A DNA stretch of 64,000 nt from Paralvinella palmiformis (GCA_025642065.1 JAODUP010000457.1:462501-526500); one strand, 5' to 3'. Positions 13,179 to 26,093 are shown, numbered from the stretch's first letter. The notes: generated from the sequence alone by a model not told the origin. Numbers and translations: made by a program.

Positions 13179-15134
13179 GATAACAGATTACTATGGCTTA
13201 TATGTAACTCTTAAATGTGCAAAATTCACACCAGCAGGGTGAGGAGACAGCTGGTACCTACACAACAAAATGTTGATGGGGTAGCTAATGGTAGTTAAAC
13301 AATGAGAATCTGTGTTCTGGGCAGCTGTATGAATAGGAGAAATATATTCCTTCACACTTCAGGTCAGGAATGAATGAATTATCCAGAAAGACCTCATCAT
13401 CTTAGCATCATGTAACTTCGAATCTCTGATGTAACAATCACGTTCTAACACCTTGTCATAGATATTAAACTCAGCAAGTATTACGTCAAGTGTTTGCTAA
13501 AAAAAAAATTATAACTAGGAGAGGTTCTGATTGGCTTCTACTGAACTAGCATTAATATTACATTATTAACATCAGTAATAATATTATCACCAGATACTCA
13601 TGGTTTATCATAGTTTATTTTATGACACAGCTTCTGTCTTGGGTCACCATATTCTCCATTCATTTACAATAGAGAACCAGCTTTCATTAGGACACACACA
13701 CACAGTCACTGCTATAGTGGCTGGCTGCCTTTCAAACACCAATGAAAGCCAAAGATACAATCAGTGAATGACTAAACCATAAAAAGCACACCTTAAAGTG
13801 GAACTTCTAAGCACTAACTAAACTGACATTAAGCACTCATGGCACAAGAGAACCATAAATCTGGCACATTATTCTCTAGGATCAATTGATAGTGAATCAG
13901 GCCATTCAATGAGGGTGGCTTGATTTACTCAAGCTGTGCCAGAGTAAACCCTGCTCCCTGGGGGACTATACAGGGGGGGGGGGTGTTTATGGAATTCTTC
14001 ACTGGAGACTCTTCATATATTGAAGCCTGTAGACATCCACAATAATCTGTTGCCCTATGAACACTGTACTGACCAGATGTGGCATGCATGTCCCTATCAT
14101 GGCATGTTTATCAAGGCAACAACAGCACATCAGGCTGTCTGTAGCCAGGTATTCCTAGACTAGGAGAATGTTTAATAACCCCAGACATGGCTCATTTATC
14201 TCAGCTCCATCAGTGATGGGATGATAACAGGTAGATACAGCAACTAAACCACACACTGGCAGCTCAGTGTGTATATCTTGGTTAGGAAACAATCAAGAAT
14301 CCAACACACATAACTGAAACCAAGCTAAGAAAATCAGCCTGTCTGATCTTGTCTATTTGTTTAAACATTTACAGATATTAGAAAAGCTGGCAAATACATC
14401 TTCCGTTTCAGAGTACTGTGTGTGTTTGTGTGTGAGGTGTCATCTTGAAGTAGCACATTTATTAAACATATTTAACAGAAACAAATAACATTAATAATAA
14501 CGGTTGTGACCGGATTGCCATTATTAATCAGGTGTGAACTGCTCAAATTCATCAAACTGTTATCATAACAAACATAAACCATTTGATGATTATTGCATTT
14601 TTACAATGTAAACCAACAGATTATCTCTACAGATCAGATGACCAGGGCAGTGGGGGGGGGGTGATTTCTTTCAGATATATTCAAATATATTGTCAGGACA
14701 CATGATTATCTACTGGAGTGACTAACTTAATTATAATCATCAGTTATATTTGTTAATTTCTGGAATTATACCCACCTCAACGACCTCATCCTCTTAGAAA
14801 TAATAAACTTGTGTAAAAGTGTAAGATGGTAAAGTGCCTTTGAAAAGGTTTATATAAAAGGAAAACCAAAAATGAATACAGTTCCTATTCCTCAGAAAAT
14901 GTACTGATAAATACAATAACAGAATCAGAAGATAAGAAAAACTGTATTTTGGGCATGTTATTAATAAAACTGCACCCAGTCACCTTTCTTTGAATAAAAG
15001 ATAAAATTAAGAGAATGAAGGATAAACGATCAGAACCAAAAATCATTACGTCTTAAGCACATCCCTTGACATAAAACAATAAATCAGATACGATTTCAAT
15101 TTACCATGTAACATGTTACCCTCATGATTGATAA

Positions 15135-15167
<33 letters not shown>

Positions 15168-15538
15168 CGTGGGCGGACATATCCTGGCCTGGGACCGGCT
15201 TGGCGTACTGATTTAAAACCAACACAGTTAAATGACTTCGCACCTGTTTCTCGGCTGTTCGCACATACAAAAAGTACATAACGCGTATTATCGCCCACAA
15301 GACCGTGTACCAATCAAACACCTATCGGACAAACAGTCATCGACAAGAACAATTCTCCAACGACTTGGAGCAAGTGCCCATTAGAGTCATAGACACCTGA
15401 CCAGGTAACGGGACAAAACTTCTCCCAAGTTTTCTCAAACAGTCAACCGACGGCGTAGACATCGCTGTCGCTTCGTGTGGCAGCATAACGAGGTCTAGCC
15501 TTCAGCCAAACGGGACTGATAAACAAATGGTCACTTAC

Positions 15539-15821
15539 CGTAAGCGGAAACCAACAAAAGTTGACGAAGTTTTGGATAAGTTGTCTTCAAGCAGTTGTTG
15601 AACTCGTCAAAGGCCCCGGCAGGCTTCTGGGTTAGCAAGTCTATTAGCGCTTCAGCACGTCCAGCGTTGTCCGATTTCGACAATATTTGTCGCTCTTCGG
15701 CTATGGTGAACGCCCGTTTCTGAACGAGTCTCGGTAATACTTTTATTACGTCTAATTCGCGAACAATTCGCGATTTGTTTTGGAGAAGTAGCCGACTCCT
15801 GTCGTCTACATCGGCCATCAT
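15539..15821 (-). CDS. First coding exon of a CARD-domain gene
   Basis: From ATG at 15821 (an adjacent second ATG at 15818) the exon encodes 94 residues, nearly all of it one CARD fold: RSRLLLQNKSRIVRELDVIK, LPRLVQKRAFTIAEERQIL, AGRAEALIDLLTQKPAGAFD, then EFNNCLKTTYPKLRQLL. The pattern of hydrophobic positions and the A-LLDLL...G-AF-EF core are those of caspase recruitment domains, which assemble apoptotic or inflammatory complexes by CARD-CARD contact. The frame is also open upstream to 15902, but the tandem ATG has the better context. The donor GTAAGT follows AYG, leaving phase 1. The partner domain is not visible, so an initiator caspase, an adaptor or a DLG5-like scaffold are all possible. 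Confidence 0.75.
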
Positions 15822-16880
15822 GGAAGCACGTGCGGGTTTATTTACCAGCCAAACTCCGACTTCAAATCGCTTAAACCACGGATAAGATGCAGAAATGTAC
15901 AAAATTAGTGGGGAAAATCATCGACAATGAGTTATATAGTTATTTTCTTCTGAATTTAGTTTTCACTTTGTACGGGTTCACATTAAATATGTGAATGCTT
16001 AACTTCTTATTCAGATTTCCCAACAGCCACACGATTCACACGGAAGCCAAAGACCTGCCTTAGTATAAGCTTTTAACCACCAGGTGTCAGCAGCGTATAG
16101 CTATGTCTCCGACTACTTCACAAGTCAACTATGGCGCATAACGTTGTAGAAGTTTATGCACAGAATAGGGTATCTCGCTTTATGATGTCTGCAGTTTTTA
16201 TTTGATTCGAACAGTTAGAAAGTGCATGATAGTCTGAACACTATATCTTTATTTTACGCACAATAAAAGAGTTTATAGTGAGGCGAGATTTAGCTCTTAC
16301 TCAGAGCCAATCTATTATTTAATTTGTCCAGTTATCACTATAAGACAGCAAAATGTTGTTAACTAAATATACAAGTATTGCAGCGACAGACAATGATATT
16401 TTTTATTCAAGGTATTGATAGTTACGACGGTCCACGAAAGTGGTTCTTCCTCGATTCATTATACCGTAATCAATAAATCATGGCAGTGGTACGTGACGTA
16501 ATTTATCGCATGGTAGCACTGCCAAAAATGGCCAATTAATGCAACAATATAATTATTTTCAAAGTAAATGGTAATGAGTTTGAGGATATTGTTTGTGGCA
16601 ATACAGACTAGGTATAAACTAATTTAGAACGGCACTAATTAGCATTACAGAATGTAAGTTGACGATTTTACACACACGCACGCGCGCACACACACACACA
16701 CACTATCCGTTTTCGAATAAATATCCATAGTAATATCCCTACCAAAAGTTTAGTCCCATCGTAATATTTTACCAATATAACCGTGAAACAGCTCGACAGA
16801 AAATTGGCAATATCTTCATTACAAATGAAAACCAAAACACTATAATTTTAATGTGGTGTGACTGGAATAAGTAGCATTAT

Positions 16881-17244
16881 AGTGAGCTCCTGTGGCCTAG
16901 CGGTTAAGCACCCGGTCCTTGGTGTCAACGGTCGCAGGTTCGAACCCCGTTAGAGGTCGAAACTTTTCCAGGGATTAATTTCTCGGCTCACTACATCGTG
17001 GGTGGCTGACCACGTTAAATGGCACTGCCGTCTCCACTGAATTATTTAAAATAAAGGGGGACGTTAAAAACCCCTGAGGACGTAAAACACTCTGGCAGTG
17101 ACCACCCTCAGGGTATTTCGGCTCCATCTTTCCGTACTGCTCCCCTGTGAGTGGTGGGGGAGGAGGTTTCTCAACCACTCCAACATAGAGGCTGTGCTGA
17201 TTAAGCGACAGCCTGGGGATTCTCCCCGAACAACAAAAAACCAA
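16881..17244 (+). mobile_element. tRNA-derived SINE (family A), full length with target duplication
   Basis: The head carries Pol III boxes: an A-box like TGGCCTAGCGGTTAAGC and a B-box GGTTCGAACCC. A body of about 290 bases follows and ends in an A-rich tail. The 12-bp direct repeat AAGTAGCATTAT flanks it (16869-16880 and 17245-17256), a target-site duplication that fixes both ends and shows LINE-assisted insertion. Other copies in this window match over the body. The long open frames inside it are not genes. Confidence 0.88.
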
Positions 17245-17289
17245 AAGTAGCATTATGTCTGTGCTATTTTTATGATGTGGCGTGACAGA

Positions 17290-17720
17290 GACCTGACGGT
17301 AGAGAAGAAACGGATGACGACGGCTAACTGGATCGCCATACAGTGAACATCAGCCGAAGAACTGTTTCTAATGGATGACGGAGGTTCATACGGACTGGTA
17401 GTTGTGCTGGAATGGCTTGATCTGGACGCCCAAAGAAAACAACCACACTCCGGGAAGACAGGATGCTGAAACGTGTTGTGCAGCAACAACCATTCCTGTC
17501 CCTGGAAACTGTTAACTGCGTGTGGAATGGCCGGATAGGCAAAATGGTTTCGCATTCAACTGTCAAGAGAAGGATTCATAGTGGACCTCTCTGTACAATA
17601 GAGCTAGTCCCCAGAGGGAAACTACTCATTGGTCCGAACAAAAGACGTGCTGGAATCCGGTGGTGTACTAGAGTTATGCGATGGAACACAGAAGATAACT
17701 GGTTCAGAATTGGGGGGGGA
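17290..17720 (+). mobile_element. Tc1-like DNA transposase remnant
   Basis: In one frame: SGRPKKTTTLREDRMLKRVV, VSHSTVKRRIHSGPL, then a GKLLIGPNKRRAGIRWCTRV stretch and W-TEDNWFRI. This is the DNA-binding and linker part of Tc1-type transposases. A TGA interrupts the frame upstream of SGRP, and the DDE catalytic region is missing after a G7 run at 17711. It starts right after the SINE target duplication. Confidence 0.65.
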
Positions 17721-18326
17721 GGCGTTGTTGTTGTTACAAAATGGACACATAATGCAATGATTATCTCGTGAGATGATTGGTGCCTACGCTAATTTTGTGA
17801 ATCTCTGTAAGAAGCTACTGGGTGCCACGTTTAAGGGGATATCGCTGGGACTGATATAGGATTCTGTAGTTTATAGCGTGTAAATGTTTCTGGGGACCCG
17901 TGGTAGCTGTTCAATGGTTTTTCCAAGCGAAAAGTGATATTTCCTCATTATCAGCAACGATACTGATTTTATAGGCAAACTTTCTGTTGTGGTATTTGAC
18001 GATTTGTGTGTTTTCTTTTGTAAATATTTCAATAGCATAATCGTAATGTATAAAATCTGTGAAATTAATAAGCTAATTGCCAATTAGGACTTTCCATTTA
18101 CCTTCATTACGTGGTAGACTGTTTGTAAATTATTAATTATGACAATAGAAAGATATGAACAATCGAATATGCAATTTTTAAACATTGATTACTGCCGAGT
18201 CACAACGCCAGACCATAATATATTATTTCGGCTATCAGGACACCACAGTTGTCTTTGTGCCATCCTATCCTCCAAATAAATCCGTATTTTTGGTCTTGGT
18301 GATTTATGGTATCCGTAGTGGGAAAG

Positions 18327-18519
18327 ATGATGATCATGATGATTGATGTTTTACGGCCACTTTTGTGCACAAGGTAGGCGAAATGGGCCGAGCGACCTCC
18401 AACGGTAATGAGGCGAAGTGAAAGACGAAACAACCTTCAGATATACCCACGCCGAGATTCGAACTCGGGTGGTAGTGATCTGTGGTCCAACACGCTACCG
18501 CTAGACCACGGAGGCGCCC
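18327..18519 (-). mobile_element. SINE family B
   Basis: Reversed full copy. The B-box (GAGTTCGAATCTCGG on the minus strand) and head (GCGCCTCCGTGGTCTAGCGG) are well preserved, making this the best reference copy in the window. Confidence 0.85.
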
Positions 18520-18808
18520 ATTAGTAGATAAGCCAGTTTACTAGTAGGCCCACTGTGGGCCAAAGAGAGTAGCAACATAAATATATTTGTTATTCTAGTG
18601 ACAAGTAGGTGTACATTCAAAGGCCAAATGAGTGGAGATTGTATTACTGAAACAAATATTTGGACGAGAGCAGATGTGTTGAAATTAAGCCATTTACGAA
18701 GGCCAATGTTTACATGTCCACCTCGGAGCACCAACCAATGGATATCTTTTATTTGACATTTACGACTTGATTAAGATGTATCTTATTTTTGTGTTTTCGG
18801 CGTGCGTA

Positions 18809-18975
18809 TGTGTGTGTGTGCGTGCGCGCTCGTGTGTGTGTGTGCGTGTGTGTGTGTGCGCGCGTGTTTAGACGGGAATATGGGCTTTTGCTATTATTTC
18901 GCGTAGATACGCATCCATCTCAACATCAAACATCGTATCCGGAATCAGTAATCACCATCTCTGTCTTTCTGTCTG

Positions 18976-19015
<40 letters not shown>

Positions 19016-19022
19016 CCCCCCC
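18809..19022 (+). repeat. Microsatellite cluster: GT/GC-rich then (CT)n and C10
   Basis: Alternating purine-pyrimidine GT/GC tract 18809-18867 (Z-DNA-prone) and (CT)18 with a C run at 18977-19022. Confidence 0.95.
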
Positions 19023-19173
19023 TCTCTGTGTGCGTGTGTATTTCCGGGAGCATTTTTCAGATGTATAAGTATGATTTCTTTACATTCGTCCATACATTAC
19101 TATTCGCCTAATGGTTAAATTATGGTAAAATTTCATTTAGTAGACATGGTCGTATTAACCAAATAAACATTAA

Positions 19174-19211
<38 letters not shown>

Positions 19212-19217
<6 letters not shown>

Positions 19218-19316
19218 CTCCTCGATAGTAAGTGCGTTATTATAGTATGAAACTCCTCGATAGTAAGTGCCATATTTCAGTATGAAACTCCTCGGTTGTA
19301 AGTGCGTTATTTAAGT
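19212..19316 (+). repeat. Three tandem copies of a 35-bp unit
   Basis: ATGAAACTCCTCGATAGTAA begins each unit at 19212, 19247 and 19282 with few changes. A (TA)n tract adjoins on the left. Confidence 0.9.
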
Positions 19317-20130
19317 ATGGGTCCAGGTCAAAGAAATGATACGATAGGCCAGATGCATTTATTCATAAATGAAAATATAACAGATACAGGACAACCGCTA
19401 GGATCGGATCCCAAAACTCGGACGTCCACGGTACAGTACGCTTCTAACCGGACCACGAGAACGACCCGGTGGCTAAAAGATATCGTTTAGATATACATAT
19501 AAAATGGAATTAAAATAATCCGCTGGCAGACCACTATCAACGAGCATGAAGCCGGGAAATAAATTTTAAATAATGAATTAAAAAATGGCAATATGCTAAA
19601 TATATTCTTATACCTTATTCCTTATAAAATATGTATCCACCCATTAGATTTTATTTCATAATACGATTAATGGCTAGGCAGTCAAGGTTTCATCCTATTA
19701 GGAATTTCTTATGCGATGCAATATCTGAATATCTGAACCCTAACAAAATAATAGCCAGGACATAATAGATCTCTTTTGGAAATGTTCCCAAGTGACAGTT
19801 TAACGAAACAATGTTTTTATTATATTTGTTTATGGGGATATGAAATACCATCATATTTCACATATCGAACCTATTTTGTTCATAAATATGATGTGAAATA
19901 ACCTATTTCAAAGCGGCGATTTTTTTTTATGGAAGAAAATGCCCGGTTTCGAAAATACTTCAAATTTCTTAGTTTTTATGCATATTTTAAAATATAGGGG
20001 CTTATTAATGGGCGACGTGAGACCTCGACGGTGAATGCATTTGAGGAATTTAATCAAGTATGTAGGTAACATTTTAAAATAATTTTTACAAGTTTTACAT
20101 GCTCCTCTGTTTATTTAGTATATGCAGTTG

Positions 20131-20323
20131 GATGATTGATGATGATTGATGTTTTGCGGCGACTTTTGTGCACATGGTAGGCTAAATGGGCCGAACGACC
20201 TCCAAAGGTAATGAAGTGAAGTCAAAGCTGAGACACCCTTCAGATAAGCCCACGCCGAGATTCGAACTCAGGTGGTAGTGATCTGTGATCCAACGCGCTA
20301 CCAATTAGACCACGGACCAGCCA
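20131..20323 (-). mobile_element. SINE family B
   Basis: Reversed full copy with the same landmarks and a slightly degraded head. Confidence 0.83.
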
Positions 20324-21402
20324 ATTACATGTAGTTGGAACAATAGGTTTCTCTACTTAAAGATACAAACTTAGATTTATCATTTATCATTACAAGTTGT
20401 ATTAATTGTATTAAAAGAAGAGTATCTATTAAAATGACAGTACTTAATTATCTCAGTATCTGTAAATTAAAATAACACACTATTGTCACATAGTGGGAGA
20501 TGTCGGCAATCTCAAACAATACCCTGATGAATCGTCCGTACATTGCGTTCCCGTTTGTGCCACTCAATTTTAACCCACGGGTGTTCGCATATATAATCAC
20601 ATACACGCACGTACGCGCAGTGGGAAAAGCCACCAGTCTAAAATAACACACCCGATGAATCGGCCAGATGTTGTGATCACGTTTCTGATACTCCGCGCCA
20701 CTGCCTTTTCACCCACTGCTCAGATAGAGGCTCACCCACATTGCTAATAACATAATCCGCATCTCAACATATTAAAAAAAAATATTTGTAGTTTATTTAT
20801 TATTAATATTGTTCCACGTAAAAGATAGACACCATTCTCTGATGTCTATTTTTGTGGCAATGATGTCTAAGCAGCGCACCAAGTCCGAAGAACGCCGTTA
20901 TGTATATACACGGATCACATAAACGCCTTACCGTTTCACTGACTGTCAGGTAAATTATTCCCCAAAGTCTGCAATGACAATAAACACACCAATGAGTAGT
21001 ATATAACAGCTGCGTGGCCCCGGCTGTACTCAAGAAATGTTATCAATCTGCTGATTACCCAGACCTGAACACCCCCTCTCTCCCCCCAAACCCTATCCTA
21101 ATCCAACAAACAAGCCATGGAGTATGTATTTCACTCCGAATGTGTAGTATTCTCCTGTTACAGAAATCACTTAATGGTCTGGGGAGGGGGTGGCGGGAGG
21201 GGGGGGGGCTGTTCAACATAGCTAGCCAACATTTAACAGTCTACCGACGACAAGAAAACTTGTAAGTGTCCTTTCTCGCTAGTAGAGGTATGGTTGGTTA
21301 GAGTTCTTATGACTCATTCACTCACCAGACGAGGACGCTTATCGTGGTCTAAAATTCGCCGACGATGACTCACTCGTTGCATTTAGATACCAGAATGTAT
21401 GA

Positions 21403-21470
21403 AGAGAGAGAGAGAGAGAGAGACAGCAGAGAGAGAGAGAACGACACGACATGCACGCACACGCACGCAC

Positions 21471-21520
<50 letters not shown>
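21403..21520 (+). repeat. Microsatellite cluster: (GA)n, (AC)n, (GA)n
   Basis: Two GA runs (21405-21440 and 21483-21520) separated by an AC-rich stretch; a (TA)19 tract follows at 21667-21704 and (AAGT)7 at 21842-21871. Confidence 0.95.
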
Positions 21521-21522
<2 letters not shown>

Positions 21523-21663
21523 ATACAAACCTGCATGATTGCATTAATAAAGATGATAAAAGTTGAGGCTTAAAATTTGCGATTGCTTAAATTTTTTGAA
21601 CGAACGTTGTAATAAAGTCTCAAATTCATTGGAGCTTACTTAATGTTCATATCCATTCCTTGC

Positions 21664-21707
<44 letters not shown>

Positions 21708-22189
21708 TGATGTCGGTAATTTTCAAATTTGAGTTATTAGTATCATTGGAAAGAGAAAAATCTTTTCTTTCGCATGTTATACAAAACAAGAACATGGTTT
21801 GACAAACACGGGATGGGTAGAAACCTCCGAAATGACCTTCGAAGTAAGTAAGTAAGTAAGTAAGTAAGTAATTTTATTCGATGATATATACAGTAGCATT
21901 ATTACATTTTTTTATCACATAATATTATTTACAATCATATACCATCATGACAACAGACAAGTAAAAAGTTGTAATCTCCAAAATAAACACCAAACATGTA
22001 GAACATAATTGATTATACGAGGAGGCGCAGTGGCCTAAAAGTTACATATTTATCCATCTATGTCCACTGTCCAAGTGCGCTGATTATGGCGATAACATAA
22101 CATAATATAATGTAATATTGTAAAATATATTATACAAGATATGTAATTCATAAATGACTTTGTTAATTTGATCTATTAAAGTTATGTCA

Positions 22190-22817
22190 TTAGGGGATCT
22201 GGTAAAGATATATTAATGAATGAATATATTATTCTTGAAAGTTGAAAAGTGCATACGTCCTCTAGCTTGACAATCTGTAGCTTCTTAAATAAGGGTTCGG
22301 TATAAGCATTATAGTTTGATTTCGAGACTGTCCTGATTGCCTTTTTCTGTAAAATTTCTAATCTCCGTAAGTACGTTGAGTGACTACAACCCTACAATAG
22401 CGTGCCATATGTTAAATAGGGATATATCAAGCTGTGGTATACTGTTCTCATATTGTGTGTACTTAAGATATGCTTAATTTTATTGAGGGCATATAGTCCA
22501 CCAGATATTTTTGATCTACATCTATCTATATGCTCATGCCAGTTTAGGTTTTCATCTATTACTAGTCCCAGAAATTTGACACATTTAACTCGATTAATAA
22601 TTGTATTTTCTAATTGTAAAACATGTGTGTCCGACTTAACATTCCTATTTTTTTTATACAAAAGTACATGATGTGCTTTGCTCATATTTAAATACAATTT
22701 ATTCACCTTAAACCACTCAGCTAACGATGCAATGTCTTCATTAACGAGTTTATATAATTCCGTAATATTGTTACCAGATACATAAATTGTTGTATCATCT
22801 GGAAATAGTATGTACAA
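22190..22817 (-). mobile_element. Non-LTR retrotransposon reverse-transcriptase fragment, decayed
   Basis: The frame reads FPDDTTIYVSGN (usually FADDT), KLYLNMSKAHHVLLYKK, CVKFLGLVIDENLNWHEHID and VYHSLIYPYLTYGTLL. A stop follows where Trp-Gly is expected, then LRRLEILQKKAIRTVS. This is the thumb region of a non-LTR ORF2. The stop codon and the altered FADD motif show it is dead. Confidence 0.85.
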
Positions 22818-23211
22818 TGTTTGTTACATTTCATGAAAGTTACCGTAGTTACCATGCACCGATCTTACTGACATTCGGCCGGATGGAAGAGAAAATTATT
22901 CTTAATACATTCTATTAATATGACTACAATATCTTTATTAGAAATTGTTTTAGCAGATTAAATAACATTTTATACAATCCGACACCGTCTCTATGGTTCG
23001 GTCAGTGCCTCCATCGCCGTGTCGTAGTAGTTCTGACGAGAGTCGTCATCTTCGTCTGTCACGTATTAAGTTTTCATCCCCATCCTCGTCTTTCAGAAGG
23101 TACTCCCCAATCAAACTGTCTAACGGTGCCTGATTCATTTGATCGGAATGACGTAATTTTGCCACGTTAAATCCCATTTTCGCTACGTCTTGCTCGCTAA
23201 CTAGGTCAGCA

Positions 23212-23256
<45 letters not shown>

Positions 23257-23489
23257 GCATTGAATATTCCATGATCCGGAACTCGTCTTGGAATCTTACT
23301 AAATTTGAACCGACGATGTCAGCCACTAAATACATACTTATGACCCAACATGATCAATGAACAATATGTACCGAGGAACATATTTTCCCATCCGTGTTTT
23401 TTAATTTATAATTATCTTCATGTCGTGACACGCTCCTCTCCTTTGTCCGAAAATGCGGCTCTAATTCTTGAATACATAACAATTTCTGG

Positions 23490-23667
23490 GCGCCTCCGTT
23501 GTCTAGTAGGGTGTATGTTGGACCACAGACCACCCGAGTTCGAATCTCGACGTAGGCATATCTGAAGGGTGTTTCATCTTTCACTTCATTTCGTTATCTT
23601 TGGAGGTCGCTCGGCCCGTTTAGCCTACCACGTGTACAAAATTCGCCGTAAAACACCAATCATCATC
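23490..23667 (+). mobile_element. tRNA-derived SINE (family B)
   Basis: The head has an A-box-like TTGTCTAGTAGGGTG and a B-box GAGTTCGAATCTCG. The body carries GGAGGTCGCTCGGCCCGTTT and GCCGTAAAACACCAATCATC. Shared with the copies at 18.3, 20.1, 32.8, 39.2 and 40.0 kb. Confidence 0.82.
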
Positions 23668-24011
23668 TTTCGTAGTGTCTAATACGGTGTGGAACCATGG
23701 GGATCAAACATACTGCCGATTCACAGAAACATATACATGTTGAAGGTAATTAAATTATTCGCCTCCCAGGGACCCATAAACGTCGGACCAAGGACAATCT
23801 CCATGCTTCACTGTATCAAAATTAATTACTGATCGTATTTATGAGTTTACGATAATCGAGAACATTTTAATTATTGTTTGGCACGTTATGATCAGTAATA
23901 GTAATGTGAATTCAGCTAAGATTGCTGAGTGCCACTCGATTATTATCGATTAAAGGTAGAATGTTTATATATATCTATAGTGTTCGGGGATGTACAATAC
24001 ATCACTGTTGT

Positions 24012-24320
24012 TAACAATAATGTGAACACGACCTGGCGGTTAAGAACGTTGCACTTTATGTTAAAGGACGGATTTGTTCTAACCGCCAAGGTTCCCAGGT
24101 TCGATTCTATTCAAAGGTGAAAACTTTCCAAGGATTTGCTTCTCGGTTGACAATATCGTGGGCGTCTTATCACATTAAATAGTACTCGATTGAATTAAAT
24201 AGGGGGGGGGGGGGTGATGTTCAAGACACTCTGAGGACATGCTACACTCTGGCAGTGACCACCATCGGTGTATTACGGCTCCATCTGTCAGTATATTGTT
24301 CCTCTGTGCCACTCAATAAA
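24012..24320 (+). mobile_element. SINE family A, strongly diverged copy
   Basis: A degenerate A-box (CCTGGCGGTTAAGAACGTTG), a B-box GGTTCGATTC and body landmarks (CACTCTGGCAGTGACCACCA, TACGGCTCCATCTGTCAGTA) are recognisable. The copy is interrupted by a G12 run at 24204. Confidence 0.7.
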
Positions 24321-24333
24321 AGGAATTTCCATA

Positions 24334-24606
24334 GATCATGAAAAACATTAATTAATCAACCAATCAACCTTGTGAGTGGTAGCCGAGTTGGGAGATACGA
24401 ACAGCCACCCAACAAAAGGGACCACAATGGAAATAAGTGCTCACACTTTCGCGTGCTATCCCTGTTTCATGACTATAGATCATGAAACTAAATCAATCAA
24501 TCAACACCCTGAGTGATGGTGGAATAAGGAGATATGAACAGCCATTCAGTAAAATTGAAAATTACTATTAATTTTGTGTGTGTTATCCGTGTTTCATGAT
24601 CATGGC
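24334..24606 (+). repeat. Diverged tandem duplication of ~135 bp
   Basis: Two units, each opening ATAGATCATGAAA and ending CCGTGTTTCATGA or similar, with GAGATACGAACAGCCA / GAGATATGAACAGCCA inside. Adjacent to the degraded SINE at 24012-24320. Confidence 0.7.
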
Positions 24607-26087
24607 AGGAAAGACCAAAAACACGAAAGAAATATAATTCTTTAGTAAGTTTCTGGTTACATAGGGAAGCACAACCCCCCACAATCATTTCGCGATTGCT
24701 TTCAAAGTTTTTTTGGTATTATATATTCTCAGGCCTCTTGTTGTACTAGCCATTTTATTGAAGATGTTCTAAATCAGTACTATTCAGTGTTGTTAAATAT
24801 TTATTTGCATGGTCTGTGATCACGTTCTTGAATAATTTTCACCGACAGTCTCTCAATTACTGGCCTATCATAGCTGTTGGTTAGCATACATGTCCGAGGA
24901 GTGTTTCATCTTTCACTGCGGCTTATTGACGTTTGGCAACATTTCACCTTTTTTAGGCGTAGTTTATGTGAACGAGTTGATTAGCCTTGGCTCCAGTCAT
25001 GTAATAATAGTATTTTATATAGTGCCCTTTTCAACTTGAATTGCTCCGAGGCGCTTTACATTTAAAAGCCAATTAAAACATGTTCCAAGCTCATATAGCA
25101 CAAATATATTGGTTTATATATATTATAAATAGGCTAATTTAAAGAAGTGCATTTTATCAACCATACAATATATTTCTCTACATTTCAGACATATGGTCGC
25201 GGGGCAACTCCATTGGGAGACATGCCACAAACACGTGTACGAGTCGGATTCAAAGCCACAGCCTGGACACCATAGGAGCACCCCTTAATCTATGGGAAGT
25301 TGTAGCATTTGAATCATGTCTGAATGTTGGCAACTAAGCCAGAATTTAAATACTACTATTTTAGGCATAACATTTGAAGGTGTTTTTCTTTCTTCATGGA
25401 GCAATAACACAGTGATGGTGGTCACCACTGAAGTTCAACTACATTTTCTCTGTACTGCACTGCTGTGCGTAGTTGTTCAGAAAGTAGTTAATCTGTTGTC
25501 CACAGCGTTCAGCTATTGGCTACTAATACCTTTGCTACACTTCATCCAGATAAATGCCCACTTAGTTGTATACGAGTACCTGGTAGAAGTTCATCTTAAT
25601 ATCAGCATGTGTGAAAAAGTTCAGTTGTTTAGTCCCTATGCTGGTTGTTACATCAGAAAGATTTGGCCAATGGCTGACTAACAACCGGAAACATATCCCA
25701 CGTATACAGGTTCGAGTCAGACTCAAGCCTACAACCCGATGGTTTGCAGTGCAGTGCTGGAACCATTGTGCCTGCACATTATCAACCGTGAAGAAAATGA
25801 CAGAGGGTGAAAGCTGCAGTTGTCATCTCCCTATGATAGTCAAGGGATACCAAAAATATATGACAGAATAACATAATACACATGCACCAAAAAAATCAAA
25901 TGAATAGTTTGAGTCAGAGATCCTAGAATGACTCAGCTTCACAGATTTGTGCTTTACAGGTAAGTGATTTCTAAGCTTAGAAAAATAATTATACAAGAAA
26001 TAATTGTTTCCCCTCAGATTTCTCCACTTGTCAGCCAATGTATGCTAGAAACACCATTTACTAATAGAAAACCGTTTCTTCATAACC

Positions 26088-26093
26088 TTTATT
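26088..26093 (-). terminator. Candidate poly(A) signal of the KPWE-domain gene
   Basis: AATAAA on the minus strand, 67 bases after the TGA stop: a short 3' UTR. Confidence 0.5.

Larger units (their letters stand above)
1042..15538. other. Probable 14.5-kb first intron of the CARD gene
   Basis: No supportable coding exon. Holds the GT42 tract, compound AT repeats at 3.7 kb, a possible MITE at 4.6-5.2 kb, an L2-like fragment, an inverted SINE pair at 5.6-6.2 kb, a tRNA-like head at 8.35 kb, TA/GT tracts (8158-8182, 9197-9244, 15134-15158), (AC) at 9592-9611, (GA) at 12462-12484 and the 28-bp duplication. Frames at 6947-7138 and 10153-10521 are open but match nothing I know. Confidence 0.5.
15822..26087. 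other. Gene-poor interval between the CARD gene and the KPWE gene
   Basis: It contains the 5' flank of the CARD gene, then almost only mobile DNA: SINE A at 16.9 kb, the Tc1-like remnant, SINE B at 18.3, 20.1 and 23.5 kb, a reverse-transcriptase fragment at 22.2-22.8 kb, a degraded SINE A at 24.0 kb and many microsatellites. Between 24.9 and 26.1 kb I see no gene. Confidence 0.6.

Noticed and set aside
16975..17253. 92-codon open frame on the minus strand, with similar frames at 5.9-6.3 kb and 62.6-63.0 kb
   Set aside because: These are translations of SINE family A; the repeated peptide similarity comes from the repeat, not from a protein family.
25316..25681. 121-codon open frame on the plus strand
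   Set aside because: No family features, and overlapping frames of similar length occur on both strands; probably chance or an old repeat.
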